Below are positions 12,118 through 22,345 of a stretch of 64,000 nucleotides of DNA, piece after piece. The DNA is from Melieria omissa (Eukaryota; Arthropoda; Insecta; Diptera; Ulidiidae): NCBI GenBank assembly GCA_963971225.1, contig OZ020269.1, positions 27,445,783 to 27,509,782 of the forward strand. The letters are read 5' to 3'. The notes beneath the pieces are model-generated. The model was not told the DNA's origin. It did not search any database and saw only the letters and a list, made by a program, of their open reading frames with translations. Position numbers and translations under genes: made by a program. Position 1 is the first letter of the stretch, and every line of letters begins with the position of its first letter.

Positions 12118-12647
12118 CGAGGGCTGGTCAATAAGTCCGTGACTTTTTGAATTTCCCGCCTCTTAATTGAAATGGCAACACTGCTCCCGTCAACAGTCAT
12201 CTGTCAGTTGACTTTTGTCAAAAATTGAACAAGCTGCGACATTTAGTTTGTTTTTGACAGCCGTTAATATCAGAACAAAGTTAATTTCGTGTGCACGGGT
12301 GCACACATGTGCAGTTTTCATGGCAAAAATCCATGAATTGGGCTACGAATTGCTCCCTCATCCCGCCTATTCACCCGATCTAGCCCCAAGTGACTATTTC
12401 TTGTTCCCAAACTTGAAGAAATGGCTCGGCGGAAAGAGATTTGCCTCCAATGACGAAGTCATCTCACAAACAAATGCCTATTTTGAAGACCTCGACAAAT
12501 CATATTTTTCGGAAGGGATAAAAAAACTGGAGAAACGTTGGGCTAAGAGTATAGATCTCAAAGGAGACTACGTTGAAAAATAAAATAACTTTTATCTAAA
12601 AACCTGTGTTTCATTCAAAAAGTCACGGACTTATTGACCCGCCCTCG
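12118..12647 (+). mobile_element. Internally deleted mariner element (530 bp) with TA duplication
   Basis: The left terminus reads CGAGGGCTGGTCAATAAGTC and the right terminus is its inverted copy with one mismatch; the match continues through CGTGACTTTTTGAAT. TA flanks both sides (12116-12117, 12648-12649). The interior keeps only the 3' part of a mariner transposase gene, so about 0.75 kb is missing relative to the usual ~1.3 kb element. Intact ends suggest it could have been mobilised by a full-length relative. The subfamily is not assigned with confidence. Confidence 0.9.
12215..12583 (+). pseudogene. Mariner transposase, C-terminal remnant
   Basis: The last ~90 codons are clearly mariner: YELLPHPAYSPDLAPSDYF carries the third catalytic aspartate in SPDLAPSD, followed by LFPNLKKWLGGKRF. 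The upstream part is fused to 5' untranslated sequence by the internal deletion. The second catalytic aspartate region, normally HDNAPAH, is reduced to CARVHT. The N-terminal helix-turn-helix domains and the first catalytic aspartate are gone, so no active enzyme is possible. The ATG at 12215 is only the first methionine in the open frame. The stop at 12581-12583 looks like the native one. Confidence 0.88.
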
Positions 12648-13008
12648 TATAAATACAAATTAAAAATATTTTATGATTAAACGAAAAAGTTATCAGTTTT
12701 ACTAGCATCGAAAAGTTGGCCCTAAATGTACCAGTAAAAATTTTACACGTGAACAACAACAATTTGACAAGAGTTGTCAGATAAAATCGACTGCCTGGTT
12801 CACAGAATTGTGTACTGTCAAAATATTGGGAGTACAGATTAGTTCGTTCCATTCTCAAAAGATAGTTCCGACTATTTTGAATGTGTGGGGGCAATGCTAT
12901 CCGAAAGTGTGTGCTGGCAATGCTGCTTTTCAGCTGCTTAGAACTTTTGAACCCAACTGAGTTTCTAACGCAGTTAGACTATTTTTGATTTCCCATATCG
13001 AGCGATAG
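12648..13008. other. Noncoding DNA between mariner and RT remnant
   Basis: No feature recognised. Sequence is AT-rich. Minus-strand open frames that overlap the neighbouring RT fragment are shadows. Confidence 0.45.
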
Positions 13009-13360
13009 GAAAATACTGAGAAAAATATATATGGTCCAATTAGGTTGGAAGATGGTGCATATTGTATTAGATACAACTCTGACCTTGAACACCTCATTAA
13101 AGTACAAAACGTCATAAAATACATAAAAGCCCAACGAATACGCTGCCTTGGACAAGTGAGAGAATGCCAAAACAAAGAGCTCCAAAACGAGCTTTCAGGA
13201 AGCAACCTTATGGGAAGCGAACTAAGGATGGAAGAAAGAAGGATGAAGAAAAGATGGGTAGATGCAGTTATCGATGACCTCAAAGACATTAACTGCGCTT
13301 AGCAGAGGATCGAGAAATATGGAGGATGATAGTTGCGGAAGCAGTGGTCCGTCCGGGACT
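13009..13360 (+). pseudogene. Non-LTR retrotransposon ORF, region downstream of RT
   Basis: The plus strand reads RKILRKIYGPIRLEDG, then YCIRYNSDLEHL, then YIKAQRIRCLGQVRE and later RMKKRWVDAVIDDL. This order matches the stretch that follows the RT domain in endonuclease-bearing LINE proteins, the type often labelled craniofacial-development-protein-2-like in insect genomes. The frame closes at 13302, but the similarity continues in another frame with IWRMIVAEAVVRPGL, so there is a frameshift. It is a truncated fragment with no RT catalytic motif in view. Confidence 0.7.
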
Positions 13361-13414
13361 GTCATGCGAAGGAAGAAGCAGAATCGAGCGATATGTACTC
13401 AAAAAATGTTTACC

Positions 13415-13830
13415 TTCGACTTGGGCCTTCGGTTTCCATTTTTGCCGAAGCCGATTATTGGGCTGAATGTGCGTTGTTTGGCCGAATGTGGCCGAAACAG
13501 AAGCCGATCAATCGGTTGGACTCTGCTTCTAGGTGTTATTTTTCATTAATTTCTTTGTTCCACTTAATAAAAGAAAACTGTCTTTATTTTTACCGAAGCC
13601 AATTATTGGGCTGAATGTGGCCGAAACCGAAGCCGATTAATCGGTTGGACTCTCTAGGTGTTCTTTTTCAATTATTTCTTTGTTCCACTTAAGAATTAAT
13701 GAAAGAAAAATGTCTTTATTTTTGCCGAAGCCGATTATTGGGCCGAATGTAGGTTTTTTGGTAGAATGTGGCCGAAACCGAAACTTATTAACCGGTCGGA
13801 CTCTGCTTCTAGGTGTTCTAGAAGCCGGAA
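13415..13830 (+). repeat. GCCGAAGCCGATTA tandem repeat, three ~140-bp units
   Basis: Units containing CCGAAGCC(G/A)ATTATTGGG start near 13445, 13593 and 13725, spaced 148 and 132 bp. Each is followed by GAATGTGGCCGAAAC, a near-palindromic CGATTAATCGGTTGGACTC and TCTAGGTGTT. Relatives lie at 11950-12020 and 51131-51190. The origin is unknown. The near-palindrome suggests descent from an inverted-repeat element. Confidence 0.7.
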
Positions 13831-14084
13831 AGGAATATTTGGTTGGACACTAGAGTCCAAAAACTCAAGTCTGAATCAGACAGACAACACTATTAACATT
13901 CTTCTACCTGATAAGACCGTAGTTTGCCTTAAGCCAAGTATTTTGACTTCATCTATTGGACCTATTGCAACCAAGGTCACCGGATTTGTCAGTTGCAGAC
14001 TACCTCTGCTCTCTTGTATTGGTTTTATCGTTAATAGAGTCCGATCGAACTCTAATTGCTCACTACTTTTGTATGTCTGCAGAT

Positions 14085-14297
14085 GATCCCACAAGGCGGG
14101 TCTTCGAGACTGTACTCTCAGGTGGACACCGCAGAAGAGGGCGACCACATCTATGTTTGAAGAACCAAGTGTCGCAGAACCTGTTGGCACTGGGGATTTT
14201 CAATTACCGCCAGCAGGCACAGGACAGAAGGGGCTGGGGCGCTTTTTGGGACTCGGCCCAAACCAATAAACGATTGCGACACCAGATCAGTAACTAA
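14085..14297 (+). pseudogene. Non-LTR retrotransposon C-terminal fragment
   Basis: Encodes DDPTRRVFETVLSGGHRRRG, then RPHLCLKNQVSQNLLALGI and RRGWGAFWDSAQ. The RGRPxxR...WxxL..A pattern resembles the tail of endonuclease/RT-type LINE proteins, comparable with the end of the fragment at 13009. A DNA-level relative is at 19055-19150. The open frame runs to TAA at 14295-14297. The frame extends upstream to an ATG at 13956, but that part shows no similarity. Confidence 0.5.
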
Positions 14298-16189
14298 GTA
14301 CTTGATAAATGGTTTTGTGCTTTGATGAATGCTTTGAGCGCTGCTCGAGCAAGTTTGACAGCCAACAAAGTCAGGTTTAAAGCCCAGCTTCGCTCGGCGG
14401 TTAAGACTGATGAGTCAAGAAGAAGCAACTCATGAGCATCAGCGTAATTTATTCGTCTGTAGGACTGTCTATAATCGGTCCATCTTCTTGGCAGTTGTAG
14501 TCCTAGTTCGCTGACTGTTTTCATTCCAAACAACCCCTCGAAACCAGAAGCTTTAAAGTAGGATTACCTACTCCTAGATAAAAGTAACTGCCCCAAGGGC
14601 ACTTAACCCTTGAAGACTCATTGTCATACCGCAAACAGTCGAGCTTAAGACCTAAGATTAAAAATTTTAAAGAAAACTCAACCAACTCTTAAACAGCAAA
14701 GAAAGGTTTGCCGCAGAGCCCAAGTGACACAGTTTTTTCTTTTGTCACCATTTTGTTTTTCTTCTCAGTTCGTCAAGAACCCGCCTATGCTGTCGTATGA
14801 GTGTCCAGAAAGCTGTCTAAGATCATTAGTGCCGCTTGCCTGGTACTACAACTTTTTGCTTTTGCATGCCTTCTGTTTCTTTTTTTCCACGTGGTTTTGT
14901 CTCAAATTGTTTTGCATTTTGCCTTTAATTTTCTTTTATTGTCAACATTCCACCACGTCCGTTCGTCGTTGTCCTTCGCACATAATCCGCATACATTTCT
15001 GGCTGCGTCTTAAAGCAGCTGACGCGCTCTTGAATGCTTTTAGTATTCTTGAAGTTTAAAGTCTTTTGTTTTACTTTCAATTTTGGTTTTAGTAGATTTT
15101 GCTTTTGTTGTTCTTGTTGAATTTTGTTAAAATTTGCTTGAAAGCCAACGGAGAAAGAGTTTCGGAGGAGGGCAGAGAGGCGTTCTTTGTTGTGTGCCTG
15201 TGCGCCTTCAGCTTATATTTTCTTTTACTTAATACGTTTCGCTTGGGTTGTTGGTTGGTTTTTGTTGGCCAATTTTTGAAAGACTGCACGGTGTGGTGCG
15301 CGTATATTCCAACGGCAATGTACCGTCAATGATTTATTATGAATTGCATCAGTTGCTGCCGCGGCAAAACAGCTGAAGCAGTGCTTAAAGTAATGTCAAA
15401 ATTTCAGCAGCAGCATCTCAGACGTCAGATAATTCTTGTTGTGGGATTCTGGGGAAATTCATTTTAAGGACATGACCAGAGTTGCAATAAATTTTGTATT
15501 AAGACAGAATTCAGGAAAGAGAAGTAATCGAGGAGTTTAATTAAAGGAATGAACTTGGATTTGTATTTTTAGACTAAGAACGTGGCCGTTGAAATGTAAT
15601 ATAGAAATTTTATTTTAATTGAAACTGAACTTCAGAGGTCAAATCAGAGGTTAGTAAAGAATTTTTGTCTAGTTGTGTTTATTGAATTAGAAATTCTATG
15701 AACATCTCGTGTCGTTTAGTCTCTCTCTCCTAAAACCGCACCTCACTTTCCTCCATCAGCCTTCTATTCTTTAGACTTAAGTGTTCGCTAGTCTGAGTTC
15801 TTGCGAAATTGGACCTTCTAGAGTTCACTTTGATTTCCAGTTAATGTCGTGATTTCGGGAGACGATTCGGTCTGGATATCATTGTTTAATGTTTCGTGCG
15901 CTTTGTGGCAAGTGGTACTGAAACCAGTCATCCATTCAGTTGAAGGCACAAGAAACTCATTATTATATTCCTGGACAGTGGCGCTCACAGGAGTTCATTT
16001 GGAACGGTTCCTTACAGCGCCATTTGTAAAAACCAGATATTTAGCGGAGCCATGTTCAAACCTCAAAAATCCGCCTTGCCTCCGACAATCTTCTTGTATT
16101 GTATGCCAGTCACAGACACTGCATTTTTAGCATAATTTCCAAAGAAGTCAGACAATCATGACGCCTGACCCAAGTACACATTCCCGCTC
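14298..16189. other. Noncoding DNA, no gene seen
   Basis: Contains a minus-strand open frame at 14294-14533 and plus frames at 14724-15059 and 15849-16130 without recognisable motifs. Pyrimidine-rich TTTTGTTTT tracts dominate 14730-15270. Confidence 0.45.
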
Positions 16190-16345
16190 TCTTTTATACT
16201 GAATATTCTTAGTCTTTGGCAACCACCGATGAAAGTGCTTTGAAGGCGTTCGAGAGAAAGATACTTTGCAAGATCTTCGATACTCTGCGCGTTGAAAATT
16301 TACCGCACTCGATGGGAGAACGAGCTGTCTGAGCTATAAGGAAAC
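16190..16345 (+). pseudogene. Non-LTR retrotransposon RT-downstream fragment
   Basis: The plus strand encodes DESALKAFERKILCKIFDTL followed by RVENLPHSMGERAV. This corresponds to the FERKxLRKIFGPxRxxD block also seen at 13009-13060, so a second copy of that LINE type is represented. It has an internal stop soon after and no tail. Confidence 0.6.
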
Positions 16346-16454
16346 ATGGGCATGATTAGGTTAGGCTGGCTGGTGGCTGTCTCTGTCTGAGACACACTCG
16401 TGATACTCGAGATATTACACCCGTTTTTTAAATGTTTATGCAACATTGTTTTTT

Positions 16455-16704
16455 CCAAAATGTGATACAGCACTCATTTCATGCGAATGGGGAAAGATGA
16501 TGATGACAGTTTTTCCCTCAGACTTGGATGTTTTGCCATTGCCTGCCAAGAGCGCACTTGTGCGATTCTTGTAATTCTCATCTCCTTCATGTGGATAGCG
16601 ATAGAAGTAAATGAGTGTTTTTTCCAGCCCCAGCCAGGAATCGAACCTGGGGCGCTCGGTATGAGAAGCCAGCGCACTACCCGCTGAGCTATCGAGGCCG
16701 GCAC
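16455..16704 (-). mobile_element. tRNA-derived SINE, family 1
   Basis: On the minus strand the head reads GCCTCGATAGCTCAGCGGGT (A box) and then GGTTCGATTCC (B box) at the spacing of a tRNA-type RNA polymerase III promoter, with CTTCTCATA in the anticodon-loop position. The body continues with ACTTCTATCGCTATCCACAT and ends near CATGAAATGAGTGCTGTA. The tRNA-like fold is not complete enough to be a working tRNA. Six other copies occur in the window. Confidence 0.85.
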
Positions 16705-17047
16705 GAGGCTAGAGATGGGTAACTATCGATAGTTGGCCCATTCGATATGTTAATTCATATTAGAGCCCTGCACGAGTATGCATTTTTGCTATTCGAAAAC
16801 ATTCAAATGCTTTTGAATAGAATACTTCACTTCATCTCTGCGGAGCGGTCCGAATGAATACGATTACAGCTCTCTTCGAGTACGAGTAAGCTCCGAACAC
16901 AAACGAGTAGACATACACTATTTATTCATATTCGCTCGAAGCGGGATAACGAGGACAAAAGCATTCGAATAATAGTATACGAATATACTCGTTTTATTAT
17001 ATTGTACCTAAGATTATTTAGAGATATTTATGTTGTATATTAATATA

Positions 17048-17649
17048 GGGTGTTTTTTTTAGAGGTATAGAACTTCGAATTGAAATAAAACACAAGAAAA
17101 TCGTTTTAATGTCCATCAATTTGGCTTTATTGGAAGGATAATTTTATGCCATTAATGTTTAAATATGATTTCGGGCATGTGGCCGCCGCGGCTGGCTCGA
17201 ATAAAGCCAATTCTACAGGTCCAATTTTCAGTTGATGGACAAAGCTCCAATTGCTGTGCACGGTGGCGAATCGATTCATTCGGGTCCTCTTCAACATTTT
17301 GCTCTACAGCGGCAATTGTTTCTTCGGTGCGCACTGTTCGACATCTCTGCGGATGCGTATTATCACATAGAGTAAACGTAGTGCGAAAACGACCCATGGT
17401 TAACCCATGGTTGCTCTGATGGACGATTATGTCGACCATAAAATGGACGGAGCTTGCGGTAAACTTCGCGAACTGAACCATTATTTTCGAAATAAATTTG
17501 CACGATTTGCAAGCGTTGTTCTTTTGTCAACCTGTTCATGATGAAATGGCAAACCAAACTGAACATAAATGACATTAGAGTTGCCAGATTTGACCACAAA
17601 ATGCCAGTTTTATCTCTATTCGAAAAGCAAACCTCTAAAAAAAACACCC
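17048..17649 (-). mobile_element. Deleted Tc1/mariner-superfamily element nested in the hAT element
   Basis: Both ends carry GGGTGTTTTTTTTAGAGGT in inverted orientation, with TA on either side (17046-17047, 17650-17651). The minus strand encodes transposase fragments. The element is about 600 bp, roughly half the expected size, so it is internally deleted. Because it lies wholly inside 16761-18017, it inserted after the hAT element. Confidence 0.82.
17165..17539 (-). pseudogene. Tc1/mariner-type transposase, N-terminal and extreme C-terminal remnants
   Basis: From the ATG at complement 17537-17539 the minus strand encodes MNRLTKEQRLQIVQIYFENN then VREVYRKLRPFYGRHNRP, the first helix-turn-helix of an IS630/mariner-like transposase. 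A second segment in another frame encodes RTVRTEETIAAVEQNVEEDP and SIRHRAQQLEL, the second DNA-binding part. It then jumps to IRASRGGHMPEIIFKH, the usual C terminus. The catalytic DDE/D core is missing and the frames disagree, so it is non-functional. Confidence 0.8.
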
Positions 17650-18144
17650 TATATTTATTTATTTTGTATGCTACTTTCTTCAATAATTTCCATTTTGCGT
17701 ATTAACTAATAAGCCACTTCAACCGCACCACAAGTATACACATGGAAAAGTGACATACTGCGCATAAAAATATTCGATGAAACTGTTGATCTTCGAATAC
17801 TTCTCGATTACCGAATACGAGCACTGCAGTATTCGCTTCTCACCGAATACGAGCACTGCAGTGTTCGCTATTCACTGATATGAATAGAAACGAGAAGCGA
17901 CGCTCGCTGGTTCTCGTTTCTATTCGTTTCGTTGTACACATTCTTCGAATACCAAGTACCCGTACAGTATGTAGAGTAGTGTAGCCGCCAAAATGAATAC
18001 ATTCATGCAGGACTTTAATTCATATAAGCATTAATATGCACCTGGCAATTGTACTGAAAAATTTTCATCCAGCTTTTAAGTTTCTACCAAGACTCCTATT
18101 TTGATACGTTTGCCTGCTATTCGATGTTAAACTTTTGAGTTACT

Positions 18145-18600
18145 TAAAGAGTACCACGCCCCTCTTCCAATGTCCACGCAATTTATCGATTTCAATGTAA
18201 CGAGACTTGCTGTTTCGAAAGTATTTCATAATATAAATTGTATTGTAGTTCTATGGGCAATGCCACGCCCCTTTGCTCAATGCTTATCACATTTTTCCGG
18301 TCGAAAGATACGTCTTAGCAGAGAATTCACCGGAATTTTCACCAGAGTTTTATTAGCAATTTTTTGTTGCAAAAACAGTGCCACTCCCCTTGTCTAATGC
18401 CCATGAGATTTCACCAGCGGAACAACAGATCCATGGGATGACGTTCTACCAAATTTCAGTGCTGTCCAACTTATAGATCCGACGTTATTCAATATGATCG
18501 ATTTCAGTTGTATGGGCAGTGCCACGCCTTTTTGTCTAGAAATTCTCTCCTGGACATATAAACCATTGTGAATAAATTTTAGTCGAATCGGCCTGGCAGA
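18145..18600. repeat. Degenerate ~110-140-bp repeat with GGGCAGTGCCACGCC motif
   Basis: The block CCACGCC, or a one-base variant, recurs at 18154, 18263, 18381 and 18522 (spacing 109, 118 and 141). It is preceded in two copies by TATGGGCA and followed by short CCTTTTGTCTA-type stretches. I see no termini. This is a diverged tandem repeat. Confidence 0.5.
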
Positions 18601-18635
18601 TCAATGCAGGCAGCACTGTCAGAATATTCTGGAGG

Positions 18636-18792
18636 CTGTGGTGGATCCAGGGGGGTTTTGGGGGTTGAAACCCCCCCGAAATATTTGGATCGACTAAAAA
18701 ACTACATACAAATTAAAAGGCATTTTATAAATAATAAGGAATTACTTTTTAAAACCCCTCCCCCCCGAAATATTTTTCTGGATCCGCGCCTG
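18636..18792. mobile_element. Short hAT-like MITE of the G-run family, 8-bp duplication
   Basis: Ends read CTGTGGTGGATCCAG and, inverted, CAGGCGCGGATCCAG. They are flanked by perfect 8-bp copies TCTGGAGG (18628-18635 and 18793-18800). Just inside are opposed G/C runs: GGGGGGTTTTGGGGG, then CCCCCCCGAAATATTT at the left and CCCTCCCCCCCGAAATATTT at the right. No coding capacity. It is the best-bounded member of a family with further copies at 18888, 19166, 38222 and 59709. Confidence 0.75.
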
Positions 18793-18887
18793 TCTGGAGG
18801 CATTGCCGTCACATTACAAACAACCGATAGTACTGCAAATGGATAGTAGTAGTATCGATAGTGGCTTCAAAATAAAACCATCGATAC

Positions 18888-19032
18888 CAGTGGCGCGCAC
18901 AGAATTTCATTTTAGGGGGTTTAGTGTACAACTTTTAAGTTCAATTCTATTTGAAACCATATTTTGGACCAGAAATTTTTGTACTTGGGGGTTTGAACTT
19001 CCTCAACCCTCTCCTCATTGTGTGCGCCAAAG
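18888..19032. mobile_element. G-run MITE family, second copy
   Basis: Begins CAGTGGCGCGCACA and ends TGTGTGCGCCAAAG, imperfect inverted termini. The interior contains GTACAACTTTTAAGTTCAA and TTGAAACCATATTTTGG, the inverted version of the core found at 38222 and 59709. GGGGG/CCCTC-rich blocks lie near both ends. A convincing target duplication was not identified. Confidence 0.6.
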
Positions 19033-19054
19033 TTCGGTATTATCGATAGTTCTT

Positions 19055-19150
19055 CAGCGCTATGGACTACAAGAGGTGAAAGCCACAGAAGAGCAGTAGT
19101 CACCATCTATGTGCAAAGGACCAAGTTTCGCAGAACTTATTGGTGTTTGA
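19055..19150 (+). pseudogene. Small fragment related to the LINE-like segment at 14118
   Basis: The stretch with CACAGAAGAGCAGTAGTCAC and ACCAAGTTTCGCAGAACTTA aligns by eye with 14125-14190 over about 70 bp with frame breaks. It supports a shared repeat but has no coding value here. Confidence 0.45.
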
Positions 19151-19165
19151 AATTTACAACACTTA

Positions 19166-19296
19166 CAACTTACAGGGACGGGGGTTTAGGGGGTTCAAAC
19201 CCCCCAATGCAAAAATTGCTGATACGAAACACATTTTCAAACGGTATTGAGCTCAAAAGTTGTACTTGAAACTCTTCCGCCCCCTCCCTCCCCATA
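19166..19296. mobile_element. G-run MITE family, third copy
   Basis: Starts with AGGGACGGGGGTTTAGGGG and TTCAAACCCCC, has the core TGAGCTCAAAAGTTGTAC, and ends in CCGCCCCCTCCCTCCCC. The core matches copies at 38222 and 59709. The outermost inverted termini are eroded. Confidence 0.6.
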
Positions 19297-20518
19297 TATA
19301 CTTACTTAACTGCTACAATAAACCCTCAAAGAAACTATTATCTGGCTTCTCACAACCATTCGCTTTGGGCACTTTCTGACCACTTTAGCCTTTTCGAGAA
19401 TAGTTTCAGCCTTTTTTATGGCTTTAGACAATTTCAACTTTTTATTATAGAAAAAGAATAAGAAGGCTGCCATGTCTCAATGAACCAAATGGTCCTTTGA
19501 CCAGACTGCACCCAAAACTCTGAACGCGTCGCCTCTCGAACCGCAAAAGCTCTGTTTTTTTCACAACTTTAAAGACGAATTTCAGTTTGATGAAAAAATC
19601 TACAAAAAAATGTCAGTCATCAAATTTGTTTGCGCGCAACTTTTGGCCATCAAAAATTCATTCGCTCATATCAGTCGCAGCCAAGCGGCCGCTGCACGTA
19701 TGTGTCAGCGTCAAATTGTTAAAACCGAAAATGAAAATGCATTCGCCATTGCGATAGCATGCAAATTAAATGTACATAAAAAGACAACTTGAAAAAACAA
19801 CAACAAGAAATTAATATGTTGCACGCAGTGAACTGTGCGAATGGATTAAGATTGCGCCATGCAGATTGGTGCAGCGCACTCGACAGCGCACAGCTGAGCC
19901 ATTGTGCGGCACACAATTGCGAAGCTGATGAGCTGCAAACAACAACAACAACAACAACGTCACTGACTGTAAAACTTCAAGTTCAACAAACTGACAAACA
20001 GCGCGCGCATCAGTGCCACGGAAAGTGTAATCAAGAAATGCATTAAAAACGCCCGTCCAATCAGCCACCCACTCTCGCTCTATCTCTTTCTCTATCTCTC
20101 TCTCTGTCCTGCAGTACTCAGCGTCCCTGAGTGCAAGCTTGCACACAACTTGCCGCCCAAGAAATTTAATGTCGTTCATTGGATGCGGCGGTGGGAGGAC
20201 GCAGGGAGGGAGGGGTCTGAGTACTTTTAAATGGCGCTGGAATGTTGTCAACATGTTAAATGAATTGCATTGCATTGTTGTTATTGTTGTTGTTGTTGTT
20301 TTGGCTAGCGTTACGTCTCTACTTGGGCTTTTAACAGCAAATTCATTCGTATGTAAAAACAACACTCACTCGTAGACACACACACACTCATACACCAGTT
20401 TGCGCTCGCTGAAAAATTTTCCGCCTATTGGTGAGGCACGCGCTCGTTTCATGTCGGCAATTATTTTCGCAGCAATTTAATTTTCACGCCTAAGGAATTC
20501 CGCCTGCGCTTTGCATGT

Positions 20519-20542
20519 ACACACACACACACACACACACAC
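20519..20542. repeat. (CA)12 microsatellite
   Basis: Uninterrupted CA dinucleotide run, likely length-polymorphic. Confidence 0.95.
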
Positions 20543-20649
20543 AGAAAAAAACATGGAAAAAATATGTGTTTGTTTGTAGGCAAAGAAGTACGAACATGCA
20601 TTGGCGGCTGGCAGTCGAGCGGCACGCCAAATATGCCAGCTAGTTGTTC

Positions 20650-20689
<40 letters not shown>

Positions 20690-20690
20690 A
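20650..20690. repeat. (CAA)n microsatellite, about 13 units
   Basis: Uninterrupted CAA run. On the minus strand it gives a polycysteine-like artefact. Confidence 0.95.
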
Positions 20691-21939
20691 GAATTGCCAA
20701 CACATTTGTTTGTCCATTTGTTGTGCACTGAGGTTTGACCTGTGTTTTGCTGTTTGCTCCGCGCCAAATTGTTGACCTTCAACTCCAAAACATTGTCTAA
20801 CGTTTTGCCTCAATAAAAAATTAAGCTATCGATGCTTCGGCTGCTGCTTGTTCTTCTTAGGAAATTTTGTTCTACGTTTTGCTTTTTGATTTTACATTGG
20901 TGAGACAACCACTGCCGACATTCCTTCGACCTTTCATTGGATGCACTGCAGCCATTCGATTTTCACGCTTGCACACTCAAACAAACGCACAACTACCACA
21001 ACAACAACAAGAATAACCAAAGCAATAATAAAACTAATAACAAGAAAAACAACAGCAGTAGCAACAATACAAAACGCAAGCAACTCTTTGTTTGCATTAT
21101 TCAATTTCAAATTGTTTGTTTTTATTTGCAAAAAGTTTTTACTGCATAGTTCATGGCGGTTGAGCTTTTATTTGTCTTTGAGCTTGTTGAGAGTGTTTTA
21201 TATCTTTATTTTTATTCGTATACTGTTCTAGTTGATTTTTTATTGTTGTTGTTGCATTTTGGTTTGAGTTCAAAAACCGTATTGACTGTAAAAAGGTTTT
21301 TATTCCATCTCGTTGTGCTGCATTCGCCCAATTAAATCGATTCTAGTATAAGAGCGAAAAAGTATTAAACAGAATTTAAATTAATATAAAAAAAATCTGA
21401 ATAAATTAACAGCTTTTTCCACAATATATGCAACTTATTTAAACTTTACTTGCGGGTGAAAGTTAGTCAAATAAAATCGACAGGTAGCTTAAGATGCATT
21501 TTTCGAAACATTTAGGTAGATTAGGTAAGAAAACAATAGCTGCAAAAAATTCGCCAGCTACTTCAGCTGGTCAGCTTTATTATTATTTCTCTTTCCACAG
21601 GACTGCCACATTGAATATTTAATATAAATATTTGAGAGAAATTTCAACGATTCGAAGGGTGTCAGGTTTAGCAAAAAGGTCTCCGGGTTTCAAAGAAAAT
21701 ATAAAATTTGAACACAAGAATGTTTACCGCATACGGAAGGACTAACAAAAGGTCGCTTAGTTGGCAACGCCGAGTGAACTTCTGACAAATGAGATCAATC
21801 AATCAAGTGGCCATCTTTAGACCATCACTAGGCTGTGTTACGTCCATTGTGTTACCACATGGGGGAGAACTGCACCTATACACTTTCATTTCATGAAATC
21901 TAATTGGGTGCTATAATCAATTTCTTAATGTTGCATGGG

Positions 21940-22345
21940 GTTTTCCAACAGATCTGCTAAGTAGCGAAGAAAGTGCCGAACCAAGTATTGGAACCACGAA
22001 AGAGATGCTCGACAGTTTTCTCACAGTGTTCTTCTCTGCATTTATGACTATACAGCAGACCCAGTCGATTGGTGTCCAGACCAATGACGCAGTATCGAGT
22101 TATCACTCTCCACGACAATCCCTACAGAGGGTTTGTTTAGTAGACTCAACTCACTGCATCTTCTTTGGTTGGTCGTAAGCTGGATTTCTATTATGTTGTA
22201 ACATATCTTTTCTAGAAGCCATCTCATGTTTGCTCTGATTAAGCGTTGTGTTTTAAGATTGTGGTATTTCCACTTGTCCTATACCCTCTAGGGCTTTGTG
22301 CCCAGGCATCCAGCATAAGCGCATAGGTATTGCAATATTTCATTC
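21940..22345 (-). pseudogene. LINE RNase H and C-terminal motif remnant
   Basis: On the minus strand 22270-22340 encodes RLCWMPGHKALEG, equivalent to the WVPGH..xxG RNase H motif. Further along, 21985-22050 encodes CREEHCEKTVEHLF, like the terminal CxxC...ETxxHLL motif. The parts are separated by stops and frame changes. No RT is present. Confidence 0.55.

Larger units (their letters stand above)
16761..18017. mobile_element. hAT-type element interrupted by a nested Tc1/mariner-type transposon
   Basis: The left end TAGAGCCCTGCACGAGTATG and the right end ATTCATGCAGGACTTTA are imperfect inverted copies. Perfect 8-bp direct repeats ATTCATAT (16753-16760 and 18018-18025) flank the unit, diagnostic of hAT transposition. 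The subterminal DNA is rich in CGAATAC/GTATTCG motifs, including two copies of GAATACGAGCACTGCAGT near 17815-17862, as expected for transposase-binding subterminal repeats. A separate element at 17048-17649 sits inside. Without it the hAT unit is about 650 bp and noncoding. Confidence 0.85.
19297..21939. other. Noncoding DNA rich in CA, CAA and TC microsatellites
   Basis: Holds (CAA)n at about 19936-19958, TC-rich sequence at 20070-20107 and (TTG)n at about 20277-20300. A large minus-strand open frame at 19811-20365 crosses two of these repeats and has no domain. No promoter, splice pattern or RNA gene could be supported. Confidence 0.5.

Noticed and set aside
14294..14533. Minus-strand frame with INYADAHELLLL, faintly like the RT YADD box
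   Set aside because: The second aspartate of YADD is missing and the surrounding residues do not match RT.
16625..16702. tRNA gene (CAT anticodon-like)
   Set aside because: Stems do not pair fully and the unit continues into a SINE body shared by six other copies.
19811..20365. 184-codon minus-strand frame
   Set aside because: Crosses CAA/GTT microsatellites, has low-complexity T and L runs, no domain and overlapping frames on the other strand.
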